Source: Sanderia malayensis (lineage: Eukaryota; Cnidaria; Scyphozoa; Semaeostomeae; Pelagiidae). From it: DNA of 64,000 nucleotides. The notes below the pieces were generated by a model. The model did not search any database, was not told the DNA's origin, and worked only from the letters and a program-made list of their open reading frames with translations. The DNA lies in NCBI GenBank assembly GCA_013076295.1, contig RQOL01000729.1:2604001-2668000 (forward strand), given 5' to 3'. A program made the position numbers and the translations under genes. This document shows, one piece after another, positions 1 through 14,925 of this stretch (position 1 is the first letter of the stretch; each line of letters begins with the position of its first letter).

Positions 1-4740
<4,740 letters not shown>

Positions 4741-5235
4741 TACAGCCAGGAGAGTATCGTGAATTCAAATAAATTGTCCGAGCGAACGCTTCTGGCTGAC
4801 GAAAAAGGCCCTATTTCTTTTGCAAGTGCAGCCAACAACGAAAACGACGAGAAGATGAGGCCGAGGCCTTCTAAATATGGTCACTATGCTACCTTATATG
4901 GAAATCACAATGGCATGTATAAACATCAGCTTGACAAAAAATGCTGCGAAATTCAAGCTTTTCAAGGATAACTTTTTAATTCAATAGAGTTAAATTTATT
5001 TGTAGGGCTTTTATAATAAATTATTTGTCTGAAAATCGCATATTAAGCAGCTGTAACTTAAAATCAGTTGGAAATAAACAAAGACGGCGGGCTGGGTTGA
5101 TAAAAAGTAACACAATGATATAAAGCGCCTTCGGCGCTTTATATCATTGATTTTTCACAATGATTTTTCATGAATAAAACAGAAACGAGGCTGGTGAGGA
5201 TCGCAACAACAACAATTTAGAAAAGAATAAAAATA
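4741..5235. promoter_or_regulatory. Divergent promoter interval between PP2A-C and the TPR gene, with a perfect hairpin
   Basis: The start codons of PP2A-C (minus, 4740) and the TPR gene (plus, 5236) are 495 bp apart and face away from each other, so the interval must hold both promoters and 5' UTRs. No TATA box is obvious. It holds a perfect inverted repeat: a 17-bp arm at 5113-5129, loop TTC at 5130-5132, and the exact complement at 5133-5149. Just after it, ATTTTTCA is repeated around CAATG (5149-5170). The promoter role is inferred from geometry only. Confidence 0.6.
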
Positions 5236-5906
5236 ATGGAAGGAAGTAATGGACCTGATAAAGAAAAATCTCCATGGAATTTAACTTTTGATGAAAGAGC
5301 GAGTCTAGCAGATACAAGAAAAACTATTGGCAATTCATTTTTCGTTGTTAGTAAAGTGCACTAGTTGTTTAATTATAATGAATTTGCAAGACACATAGGT
5401 CCATAATTTACTAGTCGGGTCCCAGCACACAAACAATCATAACATGATATCAAAATTGCTTTATTTTTTAGGATGGAAAGCTACAGGAAGCATTTGAAAA
5501 CTATAGTGCTGGTATAAAGCTACTGATCCCAGTTTTTGATCCAGAAGAAGCTCAGCTTGATACTGCCAATTCGCTGAAAACATCTCTTTATCTGAACATT
5601 GCAGCATGTCAATTGAAATTAAAACAATACGATTATGTCATTTGCAATTGTACCAAAGTTCTCAAAATCGATCAGGACAACGTAAAAGCTTTTTACCGGA
5701 GAGCCATTGCTTTTACTGAGCTGAATAGATTAGAAGATGCCCAAGTTGATATTAGAACTGGTTTGAAAATTGACCAAAATAATGCAGCACTGAAGAAACT
5801 GCTTCATGTTGTCCAGATGAAAATTGTTGAACAAAATGAAAAGGATGGTGCTTTTATGAAATCATATCTAAAAGATCTACCTATTAATGAAGATATTGAC
5901 AGTTAG
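5236..5906 (+). CDS. Small TPR co-chaperone-like protein (2 exons)
   Basis: Exons 5236-5346 and 5472-5906 join in phase 0 at a GTTAGT donor and TTTTTTAG acceptor, giving 181 residues. The protein is essentially one three-repeat TPR domain: GNSFFVDGKLQEAFENYSAG starts TPR1, a SLYLNIAACQLKLKQYD stretch forms TPR2, and AFYRRAIAFTELNRLEDA is TPR3. Helix spacing and the carboxylate-clamp-like Lys/Arg positions resemble the TPR half of FKBP/FKBPL/AIP-type Hsp90 partners, but there is no peptidyl-prolyl isomerase domain. Likely a cytosolic adaptor for Hsp70/Hsp90 tails, by inference. The start is the first ATG of the frame, followed by MEGSNGPDKEKSPWNLTFDE. TTC9-like identity is an alternative. It shares a promoter region with PP2A-C. 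Confidence 0.8.
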
Positions 5907-6924
5907 AAAATGTATTGCAGATACAGGGCTATCCTTTATTATCAGAGTCGAATGTGGCTCATAATATCAGGACTAACAGTATATTTGTGCATTGTAACAA
6001 AAGAAAATTTGTAAAAAGGAATAGGATTATATTTTAGTAATAATGACAACATATGATGTAGGCATACAATTCTCTGTCTATAATGAATCTAAAGTGAATA
6101 CTAAATAAGAATAAATAATCTAAATTGAGTATGAATACAATTTAGTATTACAGTCACAATGTTGAATACACATGAACATACTATGAACACATTATTTCAT
6201 GTTTACCTACAAAAGCAATGGCGTAGATAGGAAATTTTATAAGGGGGGCGAGAAATTCAGATTTCCCAAAAAAATTTAATAAGCATTTTTGTTTCTTCAA
6301 GACTATGAATATAAGATAAGAAAATTAGCTGGAACTGAACGTAAACAGAAGATATTTATTTTCCGACAAGATCAGCAATTTTCCGACAAAACGGCAGTTT
6401 AGCTCTACGTTCCCCCCATGACCCCTCTCTATCTACGTCACTGTACAAAAGGGGACAAAGGTCCCTGGGACAACTGAAAATATCAGCAGATAACGCTATG
6501 TTTCTGCAGACTTTGTTCGGTGTGAGCAGAATGCCCCCCAACAATGCTGTCTTGTGCACAATTCTTTTCTTATCACTGGGCCAAAAGAATTTCCGCAATA
6601 TTGAAAATAACTGCCTCTACAGACAACATTGTTTTGGAGGGAGGGGATGAAGTATGCGTGTAAAACTTGCAAAAACCCTAGGTGTCCCAGGACTTTTGCA
6701 CCCTATTGTGCATCTACAAGCTATTTTGAGCCTTTAATACAAATTGCTTCATTTTTATAATGCACGAGGTTATTTGTGAAGCTACTGTAATGCTTTAACA
6801 GCCTTTAATTTCAAGAAAGAAGCCAATAAATCCCACTCTCTTAAATACTTCTTTAGCCAATGCTCTCATTATGAACCGTTAATGTCTCGTTAATTCTAGT
6901 TTCTATCTATATAAGTGTCTTTGA
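5907..6924. other. Convergent 3' spacer between TPR and zinc-finger genes
   Basis: About 1 kb between the stop codons of two convergent genes. It should hold both 3' UTRs; AATAAA-type signals for the TPR gene are seen near 6111. It also contains the MITE-like element at 6215-6443. No further gene is seen. Confidence 0.7.
6215..6443. mobile_element. MITE-like element with CARTGRCGTAGATAG ends
   Basis: The left end reads GCAATGGCGTAGATAGG and the right end, on the opposite strand, reads CAGTGACGTAGATAGAG. The two ends are therefore inverted copies bounding about 229 bp, each followed inside by a G-rich run. There is no coding capacity. This CAGTGGCGTAG-type end is a common non-autonomous DNA-transposon signature in aquatic invertebrate genomes; the family assignment comes from general knowledge, not a search. 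Confidence 0.55.
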
Positions 6925-9900
6925 CTATCTATGGCTTTCTCTGTGCTTCACAAAGCTGCCAAAAGTATTAAACCCTCGTTGACAAACCGTACATTGATGA
7001 CGGTGCGCTACTTTTGTTTGTTCATTGTCATTTTTGGCTTTTTTATTATTCGCTCTCTGGTGTTCAGTTTTCAAAAGACTTGCAGAATTCAATCTAGTCT
7101 CGGATTCATGTTGAGACTTTAGCCGTGAGTCCGTATCAGTTGCGAGTGTGAGTGTTGGTTGAACACTTTCATTTGAGCTGGGGTCGAAGCCTGTAGGACC
7201 CAACTGTCGCGTAAAAACGTCTTCTAGTCTGCTGACGTTAGCTGGCAGGGAGCAGTTGACATTGAAAATTTCCCTCGGAAAATACTTTGAAGCATCTTCA
7301 CCTGTTGGTACAAAATACGGCACAAAGAAAACTGTGCCGTTTGCGTGGAGATTAGGAGGTGGCGAAGGGTCGTGCATAATATTCAATTGATGAGCCATCT
7401 GAAGTGGAACAGCCTTACCCGGTGGGCCAAAAAAGTAGGCAGGAGCAAATGCAGGACCACTATCTGGTGGAGAGTGCTTACCACCAGAAGATGCTTGGTG
7501 ATCCTTCGATGTGGAAGGAACCGAAGGATGCACACTTCGTACGTCCGCAATTCGAATCTCATCTAAACATGACTGCTGTTTACCCTGCCGATTGTCAATC
7601 TCACGTTCTTGTTCGCGACACCCACTGTAATCACTGTAGCCATCTGTACCACTGTCACTGCAACTGTTGCCATTTGCAACGACATCTTGACTACGATCAT
7701 CAAGCTTAGATTTATTGACCGGGTCAAATATTTTGTATTCTTTTGTACTTACAAACGAAGGATAAGTCTTTCCCTCCAAAAACCCATCTGTTGCAGCTGA
7801 ACGTTCAGTTGACAGTTGTACATTTTCCAAACAGTTTCCTTTCTCGTTACCAACATTGCCACGAGGGCTACTACTCGACTGGCTACATCGTACCTGGTGA
7901 TATCGCAACTTGTGCACTGCATCAAAGCCCATGCCACAGACACTGCAGATGTAGCCTGAATATTCGGCGTGAGTTGCCTCATGTTTCGATAGCAAAGTAG
8001 CGTCACGAATCGCCACTTTGCAATAACGACAACAACGATTTGTTTGATCAATTTCTGGCGATTTAATCAATGTTTCTTGCTCTTTCTGCTTTCGTAAAGG
8101 TAAACATTGGGTTTTTACACTGTTGTAAACAGCTGTATATTCGTTAGGTTTGTTTTTATCATTGCACGGTAGCTGCTTGACTTTGCTGAATCGGCAGTGT
8201 AGATTTGCTGGAATCCTCTAGAATGCTTAAGTCACTGAAATCAGCACTGTTCAAAATTACTTCATTACTCGTTACAACCTGCTCTATCAATTCAGGTATG
8301 TCAATTGCTTGTTGAGCGGACTCCAATGGCGTCTTGGCAACTGACTTCTCTGCATCGTCACCTACATCTGCAAGTTTTTCATTCAAAGGCCCAGGGTCAG
8401 GGTCAGGGTCAGGGCATGCGCAACTGTGTTCACTGTAGCTATAAAGCCTGTCAAATGACTTTCCACATATCCGGCAATGATATATGCAACTCTGTTTGCG
8501 TTTGGCTTTGGCAGGTTTATGTTCAAAATCGTCTTTGCTATATGATATCGTAGCATTAGTTTCCTCCTTTTGTTTTTCTTCAAACGCGCATTGTTTCTTT
8601 TCCCTTTTCTTCCTTTTCTTCTCATTCTTATGCTGCTTCAAATGGGAATGCAGAGCCCCCTTCGATCGACAAATTTTCCCGCAGATGAGGCATTTCACAA
8701 ACAAATTGTATTTGCCAATTTTTGGGCTGAATTTCGGCACAACTTCGTAATTTGCTCCGGAATGCTTGTACTTGTAATGCTGCTCCAAGTCCCATTCTGT
8801 GTCCAGCACAACATCGCAGTCAGGACAGCGACATACATCTTTAGTTTTGGATTTGGTCTTTGCGTACTTCGAACTGAAATATAGCCGTTTACGATTTTTT
8901 CGCCCGACATAGTTGTTGGGTACCATGGATTCATCTTTTTTGCTCTTTGTAGACGGTTCTTCAATACCTCCATCAACAGAGGGATTATTTAAGTCAATAT
9001 TTTCAACAGGCTTGCCTGACTTTGGATCAACAACCCTGGCTTCCTCTGCCAATTTTTCGTCCATATTTGCAAGCTCAAGCTTTGCATCACTGATCGACTT
9101 TAGCTCGGCAAGATTTTTAGACTTGAATTCAGCATACGTTGCATCCAGAGACTTGTCTCTCAACCGAGCCGTTGAAGCATGTTTCAAAGTCTTCAGCAAT
9201 TTCCGTGCCGTGCCACTGGTGGACCCCTCTTCGCATGCCATGTATCTTTCTTCACTAGGCACCACCTTTGCATCAATCTTTTGTAGCTTCTTTGCCGGCA
9301 ACTTTGGTGTTGGCACATTTGTCGTACCACTATTTACACCAACTTGCATATTACTGTGGTGTTCCTTCTGTATGTGCATGCACACACTGCGCATTGTGAG
9401 AAACAACTTGTCACAGTAGATACATTGGCGTTGGTATGTCAGCCCTCCTGTGTTACAATCGCGAATACGATATCTTCTGTAGCCTTTGAGTTGTTGCTCA
9501 AACTTATATTTGCATCTTAGACTGTGGTTCAGTCTCAAGTGCTGCCTTATGTCTGCTAGGTTCTCAAAAACAGCACCACATTCCTCACATGTAAAATTAT
9601 TTGATAAGATTGTAGCGTTCTTCTTGGACTTTGATCTATGATGAGTAGTGACGTGATTGTTCAACGATTTCTCATTAGTAAAAGACATGTCGCACTGCTT
9701 ACATGACGATTTCTGCACACTTTGAACAGACCCATGTGCCTTTTTCAGATGGGAAATAAATAATTTAAAAAACCGATACCTCTTACCACATGCTTTGCAT
9801 TCATAAAATCGAACGGTAGTGTGATTATCTCTCTGAACATTCACACGGCTGTACTTTGATTTCATTGACGACAATTGCTTTGCTTTCCATGACACATTTT

Positions 9901-12046
9901 GTGATTTTCCTGTTGAAATAGTCTCCTTGTCACAGCCATCCTTTTCATTGTTATTACTATCAGGGTGTACACTGCTTTTGTGGGCCTCCAGCAAGCTCCT
10001 ATTTCTGAATTTCTTTTGACAGTGCGTGCATTGAACGGATTGGCTGACATGAGCCAACTCAAAATGCTTTTGCAATCCCCCTTCAGTCCTGCACTTCTGT
10101 TTGCAAATACGGCATGTTATATCTGAGGTGTACGCCCCTATTGTAAAACAATACAACCAATTTAATAACAGAACAGAGTGCTCTCCCAAGCAACTAACTA
10201 TATAAATGTAGATTGCATAGAACGGCATAGCATGTAATAACGCACAACATACAGCAATAGCCTAAATTACCTCTCTGGCCAATTCCACTAATTTTCCTGT
10301 CATGCAACAGCTCATGTTGCATCTGGTTTCTCATTGAACTAAACCGCAAACTACATTGTGAGCAAGGAAAGGGTTTTTCAACAAGATATGCTATGTCTGC
10401 TACGGTATTGGTTTTCATCACTTCATGCTGCTCTTCATTGTCTTCATCTACTGCGGAATCTGTAACAAAGAGTGGGAATTTGTAGATACAGTACATTGGC
10501 ACTAGATTTAGTTTCCATGAAGTTGAAGGAAACAACTTGAGTTGGCAAGTATTTGAGTCATCCGGGAAATGAGGAACGGAGTGGCATACTAAAAAAAGAA
10601 ACTGCTATAAAACTGTATGACTAAGTGTGTTTCTGGAATACATTGATTCGAATGGTTTAATTTCAGATGTTTAATTTTCAGATAGAAAATTTTGGACCAA
10701 AAAATCCTAATTTCAAACAATTTTGGACAAAATGTAAAAATAATTAAAGGACTTTCGGATAACATCTTCAAGGTTCATAACACAACATAACAATGAGATC
10801 TTGAACAAAACACAAAACACTAATGATTGGGTATATGAATACAGTTCTAATTTGTATCAAAATCAAGGGAAGTCCTCACAATGAAACTGGGGAATCCTCA
10901 GATGAATCATTCCCAAACACAAAAGGAAATGAATTAGAGAATTTACAGGAAGCTGGGCTGCTAATCATGCTTGATGATGATCATATTGATGACAAGGATC
11001 AATCAAGCAAGTCAAAGGCTGAAGAGAATCCTGCTATATTCGTATTGGATCCCTGAACAAAACGTTGGCTCTGTTATAGAGTTTTTTGTTTGACTACACC
11101 TAGCATGCATCTTCAAGTGATATCTAACAAAGCCAAGTATTTTCACACTTTCTTGCTATTTCTATTTCGTGTCCACCTATACAGGATGTTGCAGTCACTT
11201 TCTAGCTTGTTGTTTGGTCAATAAATCATATCGGAAAGAAAAAGAAATATACTTCTCAATTTTTATATATAGTTTATTGGCAGTAAAATTTTCAGACAGT
11301 AAAATTTTTGGATGGTAAAAGTTTTGGACGGTTAAACTTTTGAACTGTGTATTTGCCCAAAAATTAAACCATCCAAAATTTTTGGGCATTAATGTATAAC
11401 AAATTAAACATCTGCATTCTTGAATTATCCAGCAAGCAAACTCCTGGTATGGTATTGTTACCTTGCTTACAATGCAGTGCATTAACAAAAAGTGATACGT
11501 ATATGTAAATACTCTTATTCACTGTTGGCTGCAGTAATAATAGCAAAAAATACTTATTACATTGCTTGTAATTCCAAAAATTCCGTATTGTAACATAGCG
11601 CAGTACTGGTTGCCCAAAGTGCGTAGAATGTGACAGTTCTTTGAACATTTAAAATTTACATGCAAGATTCAAAATGATTCGAAACTAAGCCTTGATGTAG
11701 AAAATTATTCTATTGAAAGACCTTACTGAATATTCTAACTCTATATTCGTTACTTTTTTGTAACAACAACTTCAGTTTAAAAGGCTATTTGAACTTAAAT
11801 AACTGGTGACAAAAACATAACATTTTCATTTTAGGCCAAGTCGTAACACTTACTACTGCCAGTTTCGAGACCTTCGCTCGTGTTTTGCTCGGTTGCTTGA
11901 GCTCCTTTCTTGAAACTACCAAACAAGGAATGAAACCCCATATGTAGTGAAAGTTTTTCAGCGGTTCTGAACTTCTTTTTGCAGACTTTACAAGTCGAAT
12001 TTTCGAGTTGAATTTTTTCTTCCATTTCGCTATCTCCCTTCTCCAT
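6925..12046 (-). CDS. Multi-C2H2 zinc-finger protein (14 fingers, one frame break)
   Basis: Probable nuclear DNA-binding regulator. Exons: 12046-11854 (MEKGDSEMEEKIQ start, one finger), 10459-10271 (one finger), then a large exon from about 10137 (or an equally in-frame acceptor at 10122) to 8159 with nine fingers, for example CKACGKRYRFFKLFISHLKKAH and CLICGKICRSKGALHSHLKQ. The first two junctions are both phase 1. A second open frame, about 8190-6925, continues with three more fingers and ends CTVCQRGFNTFGSFVKHRE. It has no ATG near its start and is shifted by one base relative to the upstream frame, so a small indel or a very short intron near 8150-8270 must join them, unless TGA at 8159 is the true stop. 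Linkers are not the KRAB-type TGEKP spacers. I do not recognise an orthologue. Confidence 0.8.
11355..11387. repeat. Short inverted repeat in zinc-finger intron 1
   Basis: GCCCAAAAATT and its exact complement AATTTTTGGGC flank a 11-base centre. Related motifs (TTTTGGAC, GGATGGTTAAAA) are scattered over 11270-11400 and again at 10640-10740, so this intron may carry decayed copies of one AT-rich element. Confidence 0.5.
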
Positions 12047-14925
12047 CGCGTTCGCTTCGACTCGACTCGCCTGTCACTTGCTATGCAAATTAGCTATTTG
12101 CGGACAGAAAACAGATATCTGGGGGCGGGACGAAAACGGCGCTTTAAAATTCTTCCTTCCACCCACTAAAATTCAAACTAAACAGAATTGACTGTGTTGT
12201 TATTAAACTAAAACATGTCCATTATCTATTCAAAATTAAGTGCAATATTTGCGTTCAAAAGTAAATTAATCTTTTTAAAAACAAATATTTCATTTTGAAA
12301 ACTGTAATAAAATTGATAAAAATATGTTGAAGCTAAAAACTTATATGTTAGCTTGTAATTTAAAAATTGTTCTATATTGCTTAAAATTTCAATACATGAT
12401 AAAAATAGTAAATTTGTTGGATAAAATAACAGGTGATAAAAGCTGTTTTTTGCACAGCCAACACAATATTGACATCAACAATCCAAATTCCAAAAAAGAA
12501 ACCAAAAATTAACCAATATGGCAGAGAGAGAGCAGATGACCAGTTTACATGAAAACATAACAAATCTTATAAAATCACTCAGTTTGCATAATGTGTATTT
12601 TCTTTCAGAATTGAAGGAGGAAGATTATTAGCATCTTTAACAACATCTGCATTAATGAAAAGCCTGGAATCATCTGATCCTTAACGGGTTGTTGCTGGAA
12701 GAGAGCAAGGAATGATATCCAAAAAGAACAAATTTTCTTGCAGCTTGACAACTATATTCAGTCTGAATGCAGATTCAGGAAGAAAGTTTTTTGTCTTTAC
12801 ATTGATTCCGAGTATCCTTACGCGCACCCCCGGAAAAGTAAATCAAAATTTAACAAAATCGTTTTGTTTTTTTCTCTATTAACAACTTTTCCGATCTTTG
12901 CGTCTCAAGATTTGAATCAATCCCGGTGTTATGCCCAAATACACGAGAAAGTTTTTGTTGCCAAATTGCGTCATCCTAAAAATAGTAGATGACTTTCTGA
13001 AAGTTGCTTGGCAAGAACGAACGTCATTGTTATCAAACAAGAAGGACCCGCTGAAAAAAGCTGCTGAGACAATGCTCAACAATTTAAAGAATTTGCTATC
13101 GTTATGTAACCATTACAACAACTTGCGCAAGCATAACTTGTTTCTTGCCGTGATGACGTGGGAACTTGGTAGAAAAATTCACAACAAACGACAAGGCTTT
13201 GAATGGGAATTTTAATTCATTTTTCATCAAAACATTATGCAAAAATTTATAACTTAACATCGAAAATATTAGGTAATAATATACAAAATTTTAGATACAA
13301 TCATTGTAAAGTTAAGAATCTTTGTAAAAACTTCAGTAACTTGGCGTTTTATTTTCTTTCATCTTTCGAACTAAATATATCTTGCAAAAACTTCGTTCAG
13401 AAACGTAGAAACTTTCAAGTCTTTTTACAAGAATTTTCTTTCTTCTCAACACAATGTCCGGTGGTAAACGCAATTAAACTTAATATCATGTAATGTTTTT
13501 ACAACTGTTGCAATCATTACAATACATGAACTACAAATGCAACGAAGTGCTTGAATGCAAAACAAATATAAGTCTACATACAATCAAAAAGATTCGTATA
13601 GGATAAACTATATATTAATAAAATGACAATATTTATTATATCATATTTATATTTGTAGTTTGCATCGAAATTCTCAAAAAACAGTATCCAACATTGAAAA
13701 ACTAATTCTAGCAGATTAGATAATATACCTATATTCAAAACAAAATATAAAGAATAGAAAATAAAAATTGAAGGGAAGGGACATTTATTTGCAACTAACC
13801 CAATGCCGAGGGTTGCTTTCAGCTGCCACACTAAACTTGACCCTTGCCAATCCAAACTGAGGCAAATCAAACATTCAGCTCGATTCAGCGAGCGACAGAC
13901 AAAATGCAAACAAACAGAGAGCTTCCCACACAAGCAAAAACTCGTATTGCATACAGCACCTGTCAACCCACTCAAAATTGCGCAACCAGTTAGTAATTTA
14001 AAACTGCTCACATGCATTTGAAGAAAAAAGTCAAAACACCTATTCACATCTACAAGCAACGTTGACATCACAAACAGGTTATCTCCAAAAAATACCGGCT
14101 GAATTTAACATCAAGTGGGTGTTTTGCGGAATCTGCCACCAGCGGAAACTGAATTCAAATAAAGTCATTTACAAAACTGGCCGCAAATACATCTTTTGCC
14201 GGATACTTCACTGGTCTTGATGGATGCACAATAAACAACTGTTACCAACCCACTCACTACTGTTCAACCTGTGTCCACCATTTCGAATTCCACCCATGTA
14301 TCTACCCTCTTCAACAGTCCTAGCATTCGTATGCTGTGTCTAGCAATCTACGATGTCTACCCTGCAGGTTTCCATCGATTTGTCCCATATCTACCTTCGA
14401 AAATGTCTTTCTTTTCCACCTTGCGCGGCTTTATGTGTCTACCTTGTAAAACAGTTATTCGTGTATTGTGTGTCTACAGTTCAATGTGTGTCTACTCTAT
14501 ATAAATCCGGGGTTTGCTCTATATGATAGAGGGCATATCTAAGTATACGCCCCAATGGTTCCATTCGTGTGTCTACATTCCATGAAATCTTCTAACATGT
14601 GCAGAGAATTTGGAATAACAACACAACATGAACAGTACATAGCATCACAAACACAAACCTATGTCCCAAACATAACAACAGCACTGCAAACACACAACTA
14701 CATTAGTCGCCTGCTTATGCTTTCACCTTATCTGTTTGAACACAACAACGACAATAGCAAAGTACACATGACTTGTAACAGCTTCGTCCATCGAATAAAA
14801 TTTTTGCAATGCCAATTCGTACGCAACTTTGTCTCGTCCCATTCTGAAAATACAGTCCTAAACTAACAACGGCCTGTGGCCTGCATGCAAATTAGAAATA
14901 CAAGTGTGTCACATCACATGAAACA
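12047..14925. other. 2.9 kb spacer upstream of the zinc-finger gene, no supported gene
   Basis: This lies between the start of the zinc-finger gene and the stop of ZFC3H1. It should include the zinc-finger promoter and the ZFC3H1 3' UTR. Two short plus-strand frames have weakly coding-like composition. One at 12518-12631 (37 residues) starts MAEREQMTSLHENITNLIKS, followed by a SAM-like SLSLHNVYFLSELKEEDY and a stop. The other is at 12931-13215 (94 residues, unrecognised). Together they may be remains of one mobile or pseudogenised gene; I do not call them a gene. A repeated TGTCTACC motif occupies 14268-14578. Confidence 0.5.
14268..14578. repeat. Degenerate dispersed-tandem array of TGTCTACC motifs
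   Basis: Nine variants of the octamer TGTCTACC occur in the same orientation within about 310 bp (near 14270, 14298, 14335, 14352, 14388, 14433, 14469, 14487 and 14569). Spacing is irregular, mostly 18-45 bp, with one gap of about 80 bp. It looks like a decayed minisatellite. Confidence 0.5.

Noticed and set aside
8391..8415. CAGGGTCAGGGTCAGGGTCAGG, resembling a telomere-type repeat
   Set aside because: It codes for an Asp-Pro run inside the zinc-finger protein on the minus strand and is only four units long.
14555..14866. 103-codon plus-strand ORF
   Set aside because: No recognisable domain, composition like the surrounding spacer, and no splice or promoter support; TATATAAAT near 14503 alone is not enough.
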